Part shown: positions 48,748-57,067 of the stretch, one piece after another
Position numbering within the stretch: position 1 is the first letter of the stretch
How the letters are laid out: every line of letters starts with the position of its first letter
Assembly: GCA_934527315.1 (NCBI GenBank)
Contig: CAKTAK010000002.1
Span: forward strand, 1-64,000
Length of the DNA stretch: 64,000 nucleotides
Source: HGM13010 sp934527315
Lineage (GTDB): Bacteria; Bacillota; Clostridia; Oscillospirales; Oscillospiraceae
Direction of reading: 5' to 3'
Translations under genes and position numbers: made by a program
The notes under the pieces: generated by a model
The model's input: only the letters and a program-made list of their open reading frames with translations
What the model was told of the DNA's origin: nothing
Database searches by the model: none

Positions 48748-49499
48748 AAAAACAGAGAAATGCCAATTTACCCGCGGCAATTCTGGTGTTGGTGCTTTTG
48801 ATGCTCTGGCAGCTGGGCGGCATGAAAATGAACGCCGCGTATATTCTGCCCACGCCGGTGCAGGTTGTTGTGCGGCTGTGGGAGCTGCGGGGACCGCTGT
48901 TCACGGCGCATTTGCCCGCCACCATGCAGGTGGTGTTTGTGGGTCTTGCCATTTCCGTTGTGCTGGGCATGGGTCTGGCGATTTTGATGGATTTGAGCCC
49001 CATGGCGGAAAAAGCGCTGTACCCCTTGATTATTGCCTCCCAGACCATTCCCACCACGGCGCTGGCACCGCTGTTTGTGCTGTGGTTCGGCTATACCATG
49101 TGGAGTAAAGTTCTGGTCACTGTGCTGATGACCTTTTTCCCCATTGCCATTACGGTGTTTGACGGTTTCAAATCGGTGAAATCCGAAATGACGGAGCTGA
49201 TGACCACCTTTGGCGCCAGCAAGAGACAAATTTTCTGGAAATTGAAATTGCCGGCTGTGCTGCCCTATTTCTTTTCCGCCATTAAAATGGCAGTGCCGCT
49301 GTCCATCATCGGCGCAGCCATCGGCGAATGGTTGGGGGCAAAAAGCGGCTTGGGCTATTTCAGCCGCCGTATGATGACGCAGTTGGACGGTGCGGGCGTA
49401 TTTGCGCCCATTTTGCTGCTGAGCGTGGTGGCCATGATTCTCACGGGCATTGTCTCCGTGCTGGAAAAACGAATCGTTACTTGGCGTGGCGAATCGTAA
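48744..49499 (+). CDS. ABC transporter permease, ThiX-like
   Basis: A 251-residue membrane protein with about six helices. The EAA-type loop MTTFGASKRQIFWKLKLPAVLPYFFSAI (in parts, about 152-180) couples to the ATPase. Family: BPD_transp_1 permeases of HMP-precursor/sulfonate importers. It overlaps the ATPase gene (ATGA) and precedes the binding-protein gene by 60 bases. Confidence 0.92.
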   Translation: MKKQRNANLPAAILVLVLLMLWQLGGMKMNAAYILPTPVQVVVRLWELRGPLFTAHLPATMQVVFVGLAISVVLGMGLAILMDLSPMAEKALYPLIIASQTIPTTALAPLFVLWFGYTMWSKVLVTVLMTFFPIAITVFDGFKSVKSEMTELMTTFGASKRQIFWKLKLPAVLPYFFSAIKMAVPLSIIGAAIGEWLGAKSGLGYFSRRMMTQLDGAGVFAPILLLSVVAMILTGIVSVLEKRIVTWRGES

Positions 49500-49559
49500 A
49501 CGAAGTGATAGAAACCCATAGACCGGGCAACGTCCCGGAATCGGAAAGGAATATTTTAT

Positions 49560-50591
49560 ATGAAGTTCAAAAAAGTAGGCGCTCTGGCGCTGTCCGCTGC
49601 CATGATGATGACCCTGTTTACCGGCTGCGGCAATCAGAAAGCGGAAACCCCGAACACCGATGCCGACACCAAAACCGATGACCTGCGGGAAATCAACGTG
49701 GTGCTGGACTGGTACCCCAATGCAATTCACACTTTCATTTATACTGCCATTGAAAAAGGCTACTATGCCGAGGAAGGTCTGGACGTAAAGGTGCAGTTCC
49801 CCTCCAACGCCAATGATGCACTGTCTCTGGTGGCAGCAGGCAAGGCTGAAATCGGTATGTACTACGAGCACGACATCATTCAGGCTGTGGCTGACCAGAA
49901 TGTGGGCGTGAAGTCCATCGGCGCCATTGTGCAGTCTCCTCTGAACGTCATTCTCTCTCTGAAGGACAAGAACATCACCAGACCCGCAGATTTGGAAAAC
50001 AAGACCGTTGGCTATGCCGGCACCGCATTGAGCGAGGCTCTGGTCAAGACCATGATGGAGGCTGACGGCGCTGATTACAACACCGTGGACATGGTGGACG
50101 TGGGCTTTGACCTGATGAGCTCCATGACCACCGGCAACGTGGATGCAACCATCGGCTGCCTTGTGAACCACGAAGTGCCTCAGATGGAGGAAGAGGGCTT
50201 TGACGTGGACTACTTCATGGTGAACGACTACGGCATTCCCAACTACTATGAGGCTGTGTTCCTGGCAGGCAATGATATGATTGAAAACGAGCCGGACGTG
50301 CTGGCCGGTTTCCTCCGTGCATCTGCCAAGGGCTTTGCCGATTTCCAGGCTGACCCGGACGGCTGCCTGCAGATTCTGCTGGACAACCAGAACGAGGAGA
50401 ACTTCCCTCTGACCAAGTCCGTGGAGCAGAGCTCCTGCCAGACCCTGCTGCCCCTCATGGAGACCGCTGACGCACAGTTCCTGACCCAGACTGCCGAAAA
50501 CTGGCAGGAAAACATCGATTGGATGTACAGCGCCGGTCTGATTTCCCACAAAGTGGACGTGGCAGACGTGATGGCTACCATCGATTACTAA
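49560..50591 (+). CDS. Thiamine-pyrimidine-precursor binding lipoprotein, ThiY/NMT1-like
   Basis: A 343-residue lipoprotein with signal and lipobox LFTGC (Cys23). The mature part begins INVVLDWYPNAIHTFIYTAIEKGYYAEEGLDV (in parts), the NMT1/THI5 signature of proteins that bind the thiamine pyrimidine or its formyl-amino precursor; AAGKAEIGMYYEH and TVGYAGTALSEALV follow. GGAAAGGAATATTTT precedes the ATG. With TenA and ThiD in the same operon, the imported compound is probably an aminopyrimidine that is hydrolysed to HMP. Confidence 0.93.
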   Translation: MKFKKVGALALSAAMMMTLFTGCGNQKAETPNTDADTKTDDLREINVVLDWYPNAIHTFIYTAIEKGYYAEEGLDVKVQFPSNANDALSLVAAGKAEIGMYYEHDIIQAVADQNVGVKSIGAIVQSPLNVILSLKDKNITRPADLENKTVGYAGTALSEALVKTMMEADGADYNTVDMVDVGFDLMSSMTTGNVDATIGCLVNHEVPQMEEEGFDVDYFMVNDYGIPNYYEAVFLAGNDMIENEPDVLAGFLRASAKGFADFQADPDGCLQILLDNQNEENFPLTKSVEQSSCQTLLPLMETADAQFLTQTAENWQENIDWMYSAGLISHKVDVADVMATIDY

Positions 50592-50603
50592 GCAAGCAAT
50601 TGA

Positions 50604-50637
50604 AAAAGGCGATGCCCAAAATCGGGCATCGCCTTTT
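50604..50637. terminator. Bidirectional terminator between the thi operon and ftsH
   Basis: AAAAGGCGATGCCC (50604-50617) and GGGCATCGCCTTTT (50624-50637), six-base loop, A/T ends. Confidence 0.93.
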
Positions 50638-50649
50638 CGCGTATTCGGA

Positions 50650-52494
50650 TTAAATCTCTGCGGTCTGGGATTCTGCGGGGGCGTTCAGAATGGCCATGAA
50701 CTGCTCGCCGGTGATGGTTTCTTTCTGGTAGAGGTATTCCGCCAACTCATCCAGCTTTGCCCGGTTTTCCTGCAAAATCTTCAGCGCCTTGTCATGCTGC
50801 CGCTTGACAAGTTCCACCACTTTCCGGTCGATGAGCGTCTGCGTCTCCGGAGAGCAAGCCAGAGAGGTGTCTCCGCCAAGATACTGGTTGGTGACCGTTT
50901 CCATGGCGACCATGTCGAAATCGTCGCTCATGCCGTATCGGGTAATCATAGCGCGGGCCAGCTTGGTTGCCTGCTCAATATCGTTGGACGCGCCGGTGGT
51001 GACGGAACCGAATACCACTTCCTCCGCGGCTCTGCCGCCGGTATAAATGGCAATTTTATTTTCCATTTCCTCTTTGGTCATCAGATAATGGTTGCCCTCT
51101 TCAATCTGCATGGTGTAGCCCAATGCGCCGGAGGTGCGGGGCACGATGGTGATTTTCTGCACCGGCGCCGTGCCGGTCTGCTTGGCGGTCACCAGTGCGT
51201 GGCCGATTTCGTGATAGGACACGATTCGTTTTTCGTGGTCGGTGAGAATGGCATTTTTCTTCTGGTAGCCGGCAATGACCACCTCAATGCTCTCCTCCAA
51301 ATCGGCTTGGGTGGCGAATCGACGTCCGTCCCGCACCGCCCGGAGCGCGGCCTCATTGACGATGTTTGCCAGCTCCGCACCACTGGCACCGGAGGCCATG
51401 CGGGCCACTTTGTTGAAGTCCACATCGTCGGCAATTTTGATTTTCTTGGCATGGACCTTCAGAATTTCTTCCCGGCCCTTCAAATCCGGCAGCTCCACCG
51501 GTACCCGGCGGTCGAATCGACCGGGACGGGTCAGTGCGGGGTCCAGAGACTCCGGACGGTTGGTGGCGGCCAGAATAATCACACCGTTGTTGCCCTCAAA
51601 GCCGTCCATTTCCGTCAGCAGCTGGTTCAGCGTCTGCTCCCGCTCGTCATTGCCCATTGCCCGGCCGTCGCGTTTCTGACCGATGGCATCGATTTCGTCG
51701 ATGAACACAATGCAGGGCGCTTTTTCCTTGGCCTGCTTGAACAGGTCCCGGACCTTGCTGGCGCCCATGCCCACGAACATTTCCACAAATTCCGAGCCGG
51801 ACATGGAGAAGAAGGGCACGTTGGATTCACCGGCAACGGCTTTTGCCAGCAGAGTTTTACCGGTTCCCGGAGGGCCGACCAGCAGTACACCCTTGGGCAT
51901 GTTGGCACCGATTTCCCGGTATTTACCGGGGTCATGGAGATAATTCACGATTTCCTGCAAATTCTCCTTGGCCTCGTCCTCACCGGCCACATCGGAGAAT
52001 TTAATGCCTTCGGCGCTTTTGACGTAAATCTTGGCGTTGCTCTTGCCCATGTTAAACATCAGGGAATCGCTGCCGCCCATTTTCTCCATCATTTTCTTGC
52101 TAAGAATCTGCCCCAGACCCACAAACAGAACCATGGGCAGAATGAAATACAGCAGAGCGCTGAGGAGGGGAGAGGTCTGCTGAATCTCTTCGCCGGTGGT
52201 GGAGACTCCGGCAGCCAGCAGCCGCTGAATCATGGCGTCATCGGGAACGATGGCGGTTTTATAAATGGTTTTCTCGTCTTTACTGGTGAACAGAATGCGG
52301 TTTTCCTGGGTTTGGATTTCCACTTTTCCGATTTTCTGCTCCTCGGTCATGGATACAAAGGTATTGTAATCCACTTCCTGAATCTGACGCTCGGCAACGG
52401 CGGGCACTACCAGCAGATTAAACAGCAGCAGCAACAGCAGCACAATGCCGTAATAGGTCATCAGATTCTTCTTGGGGTTTTTGACTTCGTTCAT
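50650..52494 (-). CDS. ftsH: ATP-dependent zinc metalloprotease FtsH
   Basis: Membrane AAA+ protease that degrades unfolded membrane and regulatory proteins. The 614-residue chain has two membrane helices (about 12-30 and 110-130) flanking a small extracytoplasmic domain, Walker A VGPPGTGKTLLAKA (about 205), Walker B CIVFIDEIDAIG (about 265), the second-region-of-homology arginines TRPGRFDRRV, and the zinc site HEIGHALV (about 428) with the third ligand further on. Length is normal. It follows a marR gene by 32 bases on the same strand, unusual context for ftsH, so its level may be set by that repressor. Confidence 0.96.
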   Translation of the reverse strand: MNEVKNPKKNLMTYYGIVLLLLLLFNLLVVPAVAERQIQEVDYNTFVSMTEEQKIGKVEIQTQENRILFTSKDEKTIYKTAIVPDDAMIQRLLAAGVSTTGEEIQQTSPLLSALLYFILPMVLFVGLGQILSKKMMEKMGGSDSLMFNMGKSNAKIYVKSAEGIKFSDVAGEDEAKENLQEIVNYLHDPGKYREIGANMPKGVLLVGPPGTGKTLLAKAVAGESNVPFFSMSGSEFVEMFVGMGASKVRDLFKQAKEKAPCIVFIDEIDAIGQKRDGRAMGNDEREQTLNQLLTEMDGFEGNNGVIILAATNRPESLDPALTRPGRFDRRVPVELPDLKGREEILKVHAKKIKIADDVDFNKVARMASGASGAELANIVNEAALRAVRDGRRFATQADLEESIEVVIAGYQKKNAILTDHEKRIVSYHEIGHALVTAKQTGTAPVQKITIVPRTSGALGYTMQIEEGNHYLMTKEEMENKIAIYTGGRAAEEVVFGSVTTGASNDIEQATKLARAMITRYGMSDDFDMVAMETVTNQYLGGDTSLACSPETQTLIDRKVVELVKRQHDKALKILQENRAKLDELAEYLYQKETITGEQFMAILNAPAESQTAEI

Positions 52495-52526
52495 GTTTGT
52501 TTTTTCTCCTTTGGGGTTGCGGGGGG

Positions 52527-52982
52527 TCAGCGCCGATTGCCCAGTGCGAACATTTTTTCCAGAACAGCGCGGTAAGTCTGGTAGCCGGTGCGGAGCATCA
52601 TTTCACTGTTGCTGCTCACGGCCCGGAACTTTGCGCTGAACCGGTGATTGGCGTCCGCCCAAATGGCGTCCACCAGTGCCTCGCCCTCTTCCGTCAGAAA
52701 CAGACGGTAGGAGCGGCGGTCGGACATACTGGATTGCTTGCGAATCAAGCCGCGGGCCTCCAGCTTTCGGCACACCGGTGCAAAATTGGTGCGCAGCAGA
52801 CCTACCTTATCACTCAGCTGCCCGGCGCTCTGGCCGGGCCGAGCACGGCACTCCAGCAAAATATGAGCTTGCTGCATGGTTAACTGATATTCTTGGCAAA
52901 GCGGGTCCAATACCCGCTCCAACGCCGCGTTGGTCAGGCTGGCGCTCTCAAACAAAAGCTCCATAAATTCCTGAAATGTCAT
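52527..52982 (-). CDS. MarR-family transcriptional regulator
   Basis: A 151-residue winged-helix regulator: LTMQQAHILLECRARPGQSAGQLSDKVGLLRTNFAPVCRKLEARGLIRKQSSMSDRRSYRLFLTEEG (spread over residues about 35-100) shows the MarR recognition helix and the D-x-R-S/R wing. AAAGGACG lies upstream of the ATG. The promoter in front contains a short inverted repeat over the -10 box, fitting autorepression. It probably also controls the downstream ftsH. Confidence 0.9.
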   Translation of the reverse strand: MTFQEFMELLFESASLTNAALERVLDPLCQEYQLTMQQAHILLECRARPGQSAGQLSDKVGLLRTNFAPVCRKLEARGLIRKQSSMSDRRSYRLFLTEEGEALVDAIWADANHRFSAKFRAVSSNSEMMLRTGYQTYRAVLEKMFALGNRR

Positions 52983-53015
52983 GTACGGTCGTCCTTTCTG
53001 AAAAGATTTTGATAC

Positions 53016-53047
53016 TCTTATTTTAAGATAATGAACGGGAAAGTCAA
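53016..53047 (-). promoter_or_regulatory. Promoter of the marR-ftsH unit with a possible operator
   Basis: On the minus strand TTGACT (53042-53047) and TAAAAT (53020-53025), spacing 16. TCTTA-N3-TAAGA (53016-53028) spans the -10 box and is where a MarR dimer could bind. Confidence 0.55.
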
Positions 53048-53115
53048 GGAAACCGGCGCAGGGTTTTTGAATTGTTCACAATTTTGTGAAATAATGGACA
53101 AACTGTAACGAAGAA

Positions 53116-53142
53116 ATGGCTCCGATTGGGGGTCGGAGCCAT
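53116..53142 (-). terminator. Terminator of the DUF975 gene
   Basis: ATGGCTCCGA (53116-53125) and TCGGAGCCAT (53133-53142), seven-base loop; TTTCTTCG follows in the minus direction. Confidence 0.75.
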
Positions 53143-53155
53143 GATTTGCGTGTGA

Positions 53156-54022
53156 TTATGCGGAGAAGTCGGAATCTGCGGGAGCGCTGCTCTCGGAGGA
53201 AATGCGGGAATCGTAGGTTGCACCGTGAAGTGCCTCGTAATACAGGAAGTAAGAAATTCCGGTATAAATGGTCACGAAAGCGCTCAGCGGCAGAACCAGC
53301 AGCTCCACGAACAGCAGGGGCATCAGACTGCCCAGCGCGGAGGACAGCACGGCATCTAACAAGTCGGCATTGATTTCAATTGTATGAAGTATCAGACTGC
53401 CCAGTGCGGAGGACAGCACGGCTACGGCGAGAGTCCACAGCAGAAAGCTCAGGTCCATGACGAACAGCTCCCACTTGTGTCCGTCCATGAGATTTTTACT
53501 GGTGCGGATACAATCCATAATTCCCATTTCCGGGTGGTCCAGCAGGAGATACAGACCCTGCCGATACCGATAGGAGGCAATGATGCCGGGAATGATGAAC
53601 AGCAACGCCCACAGAGCAATCAGAACTGAGGAAACCACCTGATAGCAGAATATGCGAATCAGCACGGGGAATGCGTCCAGCAGGTTGCCCACGCTGCCCT
53701 TATGGTCCCGGACGGTGCGCATAATGAAAATAATCAAGCCTGCGCCAATCATGGTGCTCATAAAGCCCAGCAGCAGGTTAATCAGCATTGCGGCAAAGTC
53801 CGGCTGCGCAGCCTGCATCGCGGCAATATAGGCCTCCATATCAAGGGTTTGATAATATTCTGTGAGGGCAGCTTGCATGGTGGGGAGATTGGTGACCTGT
53901 ATGGACAGCACGGAGAGAATTTCCGTAATGATGCAGGCAATCATGCTAACCGTCCAAGGGTTGGGCTTTGCGGCTTTCATATATCCCCGGGCGGCGAATT
54001 TTAATTGTTTGCGGTCAATCAT
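53156..54022 (-). CDS. DUF975 family membrane protein
   Basis: A 288-residue integral membrane protein with five or six helices. The family mark is FIIPGIIASYRYRQGLYLLLDHPEMG followed by CIRTSKNLMDGHKWELFVMDLSFLLW (each in part; residues about 140-198). Function unknown; relatives are general membrane proteins of Firmicutes. The C-terminal region carries a 23-residue near-duplication (VLSSALGSLI / VLSSALGSLM). The C-terminal tail is Ser/Ala/Asp-rich and probably cytoplasmic. The ATG at 54022 is preceded by AGGAGTGTATC. Confidence 0.85.
   Translation of the reverse strand: MIDRKQLKFAARGYMKAAKPNPWTVSMIACIITEILSVLSIQVTNLPTMQAALTEYYQTLDMEAYIAAMQAAQPDFAAMLINLLLGFMSTMIGAGLIIFIMRTVRDHKGSVGNLLDAFPVLIRIFCYQVVSSVLIALWALLFIIPGIIASYRYRQGLYLLLDHPEMGIMDCIRTSKNLMDGHKWELFVMDLSFLLWTLAVAVLSSALGSLILHTIEINADLLDAVLSSALGSLMPLLFVELLVLPLSAFVTIYTGISYFLYYEALHGATYDSRISSESSAPADSDFSA
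53322..53422. repeat. In-frame direct repeat inside the DUF975 gene
   Basis: A 32-base segment beginning ATCAGACTGCCCAG is present at 53322-53353 and 53391-53422, 69 bases apart, with one internal difference (C/T) and one at the end. The distance is a multiple of three, so it duplicates 23 codons without breaking the frame. Confidence 0.85.
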
Positions 54023-54165
54023 ATTGATACACTCCTATGATAAATACGTTCAAAACAATCTAACAAATCTATTTTATCATGCCCCGTGGGGAAAGTCCAT
54101 ATCAACGGTCTGAAAACGGAAAAATTGATTTTTTTAGAAAAAAGTAAAAAAAGTGAAAAAAGATG

Positions 54166-54194
54166 TTGACATTTACTACGGGAGGTGTTATTAT
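54166..54194 (+). promoter_or_regulatory. Promoter of the tRNA-Leu gene
   Basis: TTGACA (54166-54171) and TATTAT (54189-54194), spacing 17, with the tRNA 5' end about 50 bases downstream. Confidence 0.8.
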
Positions 54195-54245
54195 ACTCAA
54201 GCACCAAGCGTTACGGAGACGCAATGCGAGAGGCAAACAGAATAT

Positions 54246-54333
54246 GCGCGAGTGGTGGAATTGGCAGACTCGCTAGATTCAGGTTCTAGTGTCCACTCCG
54301 GACGTGCGGGTTCAAGTCCCGCCTCGCGCACCA
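54246..54333 (+). tRNA. tRNA-Leu (anticodon CAG)
   Basis: Acceptor arms GCGCGAG (54246-54252) and CTCGCGC (54323-54329) pair fully, then A and an encoded CCA (54331-54333). The D arm has TGGTGGAATTGGCAGA, the anticodon arm CTAGA-TTCAGGT-TCTAG gives anticodon CAG, a long variable arm (GTGTCCACTCCGGAC region) marks a class II tRNA, and the T arm is GCGGGTTCAAGTCCCGC. Leu identity fits the class II form and the anticodon. Confidence 0.96.
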
Positions 54334-54369
54334 AAAAACCTTGAAAGCATTGTGCTTTCAAGGTTTTTT
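54334..54369 (+). terminator. Terminator of the tRNA-Leu gene
   Basis: AAAAACCTTGAAAGCA and TGCTTTCAAGGTTTTT around TTG, starting directly at the tRNA CCA end, with a run of six Ts. Confidence 0.93.
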
Positions 54370-54418
54370 CTTTCCAAAATTTCAACTCTACCCCTTTGGA
54401 AAAGGAGACCGAGCAACA

Positions 54419-54805
54419 ATGAAAAAGAATCAAAAAGGCTTTACGTTGATGGAAATGCTGATTGTGGTTGCCGTCATTGCCATTTTGGTGGCTGTGGCAA
54501 TCCCGGTGATGAATGCCCAGATGCATAAGGTAAAAGTGCGAACCGACTGGGCGAACGTGCGGGCATATTACGCGGAAATTCAGACGGATTATATGCTTAC
54601 CGGAGTACAAAATGATAAGGTTAAGATTTGGCACCTAGCTCAAAGTGAAGACTATGATTATAAAAATTTAAAATTTTTGGACGGACAAACAGTGTCGATG
54701 AAAAACGAAAGCGGAAGGTGTATAGTTACTTTTGATGAAGGAAAAGGCTATCAAGTAGCATATCAATGCGATAAACACTCTGAATGCGAGTTGATATTAG
54801 GATAA
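54419..54805 (+). CDS. Type IV pilin-like protein with prepilin leader
   Basis: A 128-residue prepilin. The leader MKKNQKG is cut before Phe in GFTLMEMLIVVAVIAILVAVAI, with Glu5 of the mature chain, the standard type IV pilin/pseudopilin N-terminus. The rest is a short globular domain with two Cys (about residues 101 and 117, plus one near 122) and no recognisable family. The first half is GC-balanced like its neighbours, whereas the second half (from about 54590) is strikingly AT-rich. The ATG follows AAAGGAGACCGAGC. No pilus assembly genes are in the window. Confidence 0.87.
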   Translation: MKKNQKGFTLMEMLIVVAVIAILVAVAIPVMNAQMHKVKVRTDWANVRAYYAEIQTDYMLTGVQNDKVKIWHLAQSEDYDYKNLKFLDGQTVSMKNESGRCIVTFDEGKGYQVAYQCDKHSECELILG

Positions 54806-54833
54806 CCCCGCAACTTCCAACTCCATAAACGAT

Positions 54834-54863
54834 AAAAGGCTCCCCTGCCGGGGAGCCTTTTTT
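54834..54863. terminator. Bidirectional terminator between the two pilin genes
   Basis: AAAAGGCTCCCC (54834-54845) and GGGGAGCCTTTT (54850-54861), four-base loop, T run. Confidence 0.93.
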
Positions 54864-54881
54864 GCATGTCTGCCTATGAAA

Positions 54882-55838
54882 TTAAGGGGTGCTGCTTTTC
54901 TTGACCGCGTCTTCGTATTCCGGTTTTTCCAAAGCCTTTTGATAGGCGTTGTAAGCATCGGTCAGAGAGTCGTACTGCGTACCGCTTGTCAGAACAGCCT
55001 TGTAACCGTTTTTGTCAAGGTTTACCGAAACAGCCACATACGGCGCGCCTTTGTTCGGTTCGTTTTTCTTGATTCGCTGACCGGTTGTGGTCTCGGAAAC
55101 GTAGAATTTTCCGTCACCGGTTTGGACAATGACGGGGATTTTCTTTCCGGCGCCCACTTTGTCTGTATTCAGAGACGTCCAGTAAAGATAACGTTCTGAT
55201 TCTTTCCCTTTGTGACCGTCGCCCAGAAAAGCCCATGTGCAATCCGACTGAGACAAAAGGCTGTTGGTATTTTCCGACTTTTTCAGTACTTCCTGAATGT
55301 CCTTAATATATTTGGAACCGGGGCACCGTGAATCAAACTCGAAGTTCCAGTTTGTATCCATCTCATGGTTTTTCCAGAACGTAGCATCGTACAGCACGGA
55401 GCCAAAAAAGTTATTGATTTTGGTATCAAAAGGATAGGTGGGCGCTGCGCCGCCGCCCCAATCCAAGGTGACGCCGTCATCGGTGTAATACACCTTGCAG
55501 CTGCCGCCGGCTTTTGGGGAGCCTTTCCACCGGTCGCTGCTTTCGGTGATGCCACCGATGTTGATGGTGCCCGGGGTCTGCCAACCGACTTGTTTCTGGG
55601 TCAGAGAAACCGTTTCCGTGGTGCTGCTGCCGTCCAAAAGCGCAGCAAGGGACACCTTTCCGTAGGCGCTCCGTACGTTGGCCAAATCTGCGGCCTCTCG
55701 GGAACGCTCCAGAGAAGATGTGAACGTGGGAATGGCTACGGCCACCAACACCGCGATGATGACGACCACAATCAGCATTTCCATCAATGTAAATCCAGTT
55801 TGTAAGCTGCGGGGGTTTGATTTTTTTCTGTTGCTCAT
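54882..55838 (-). CDS. Type IV pilin-like protein, large
   Basis: A 318-residue prepilin. Leader MSNRKKSNPRSLQTG, then FTLMEMLIVVVIIAVLVAVAI with Glu5 of the mature protein. The helix continues through SSLERSREAADLANVRSAYGKVSLAALLDG, the usual pilin alpha1 spine. The large C-terminal part has four Cys, Gly/Trp/Tyr-rich loops and ends in a helix (SLTDAYNAYQKALEKPEYEDAV). It is convergent with a second, smaller pilin. Sizes above 300 residues suggest a major or adhesive surface subunit. The ribosome binding site is weak (GTGAGATAAATA). Confidence 0.87.
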   Translation of the reverse strand: MSNRKKSNPRSLQTGFTLMEMLIVVVIIAVLVAVAIPTFTSSLERSREAADLANVRSAYGKVSLAALLDGSSTTETVSLTQKQVGWQTPGTINIGGITESSDRWKGSPKAGGSCKVYYTDDGVTLDWGGGAAPTYPFDTKINNFFGSVLYDATFWKNHEMDTNWNFEFDSRCPGSKYIKDIQEVLKKSENTNSLLSQSDCTWAFLGDGHKGKESERYLYWTSLNTDKVGAGKKIPVIVQTGDGKFYVSETTTGQRIKKNEPNKGAPYVAVSVNLDKNGYKAVLTSGTQYDSLTDAYNAYQKALEKPEYEDAVKKSSTP

Positions 55839-55872
55839 TATTTATCTCACGATCGGGTTACAGAGTTCAAGG

Positions 55873-57012
55873 TTAATAATATGCGTATTGGGTGGGCTTT
55901 CGTTTGTATTTGATGCCGGACACAATGCCCATGGCGGCATACATGGAAACGATGGAAGAACCGCCGTAACTGAAGAACGGCAGGGTAATGCCGATCACGG
56001 GGGTGATGCCCATGCACATTCCGGTGTTCTCAAACATCTGGAACAGCACACTTGCCGCAACACCGAAACAGACCAGCATACCCAGCAGGGTGCCGGACTT
56101 CATGCCCACATAGATGCAACGCAGGGCGATGGCGGTCAGCAGAATGAACACCAAGGAGCAGCCGATGAATCCGGTTTCCTCGCCGATGACGGAGAAAATA
56201 AAGTCCGTGTGCTTACCGGCGCGGTCGGATTGGCTCTGGGGGCCGTTGAACAGACCCTTTCCCGCAAACTGACCGGAGGCCAGTGCGATTTTACTCAAGT
56301 TGGCCTGCCAGTTTACGGTGCTGTTGTCCGGGTCGATGCTGGGAATATAGGGTACCAGCAGACGGTCCTTCTGGTAATCCTGCAGCACGTGGGTCCATGC
56401 AAAGGGCATCACCGCCAGAATGCAGGCGAAACCGATGACAAACCAGTACCATTTGAATCCGGCGGCAAACAGCATCACCAGGAAAATGATGAAGAACACC
56501 GTTGCGCTGCCCAAATCCTTGGAGGTGATCAGCAGCAGACCGAAAATCAGACCGAAATGCAGCGCCAGCTGCACCGCGGAGGGGAGGGCATTCAAATCCT
56601 GTTTCGTTTTCAGATAGGAAATATGCTTGGCCATTACCACGATGTATGCAATTTTAATGACTTCGGAGGGCTGCACACCGATGCCGAAGAATCGAATCCA
56701 GCCGTTGTTGCCGGTTTCGGAGTCGCCGGTGCCGAACAGCACCAGCAGCACCAGTAAAGCCAGATTGAACACGCACAGCATGGGCCAGTTGTCCGCCAAC
56801 GTGTCGATGTCAATATAGGTAAACAGCACATACATGCCCAAGCCCAGCAGAAATGCAATCATCTGCACATAAACCTGCTTTAAGCTGCCGGTGGACGCCG
56901 TTGCACTGGAAACAATCGTAATGCCGAACACCGTACTGATGACGCACAGCGCCAACAGCACCAAGTCTGCCCGGGCAAAAAAGTCCTTTGCCAGCGAAGT
57001 TACTTTTTTCAA
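55873..57012 (-). CDS. RodA/FtsW/SpoVE-family (SEDS) glycosyltransferase
   Basis: A 379-residue protein with about ten membrane helices that polymerises lipid II into peptidoglycan strands with a partner class B PBP. SEDS marks: GNNGWIRFFGIGVQPSEVIKIAYI (in part, about 102-125), the catalytic Asp in KHTDFIFSVIGEETGF (about 268) and ITLPFFSYGGSSIVSMYAAMGI near the C-terminus. RodA-like rather than FtsW-like by the motifs, but I cannot separate these firmly. No PBP gene is adjacent. The start at 57012 has GAAAGGAGCGG upstream. Confidence 0.92.
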   Translation of the reverse strand: MKKVTSLAKDFFARADLVLLALCVISTVFGITIVSSATASTGSLKQVYVQMIAFLLGLGMYVLFTYIDIDTLADNWPMLCVFNLALLVLLVLFGTGDSETGNNGWIRFFGIGVQPSEVIKIAYIVVMAKHISYLKTKQDLNALPSAVQLALHFGLIFGLLLITSKDLGSATVFFIIFLVMLFAAGFKWYWFVIGFACILAVMPFAWTHVLQDYQKDRLLVPYIPSIDPDNSTVNWQANLSKIALASGQFAGKGLFNGPQSQSDRAGKHTDFIFSVIGEETGFIGCSLVFILLTAIALRCIYVGMKSGTLLGMLVCFGVAASVLFQMFENTGMCMGITPVIGITLPFFSYGGSSIVSMYAAMGIVSGIKYKRKPTQYAYY

Positions 57013-57067
57013 AATTCCGCTCCTTTCGTGGAAACAGACACCTTATTTAAAAAACGTTATTGTGTAC

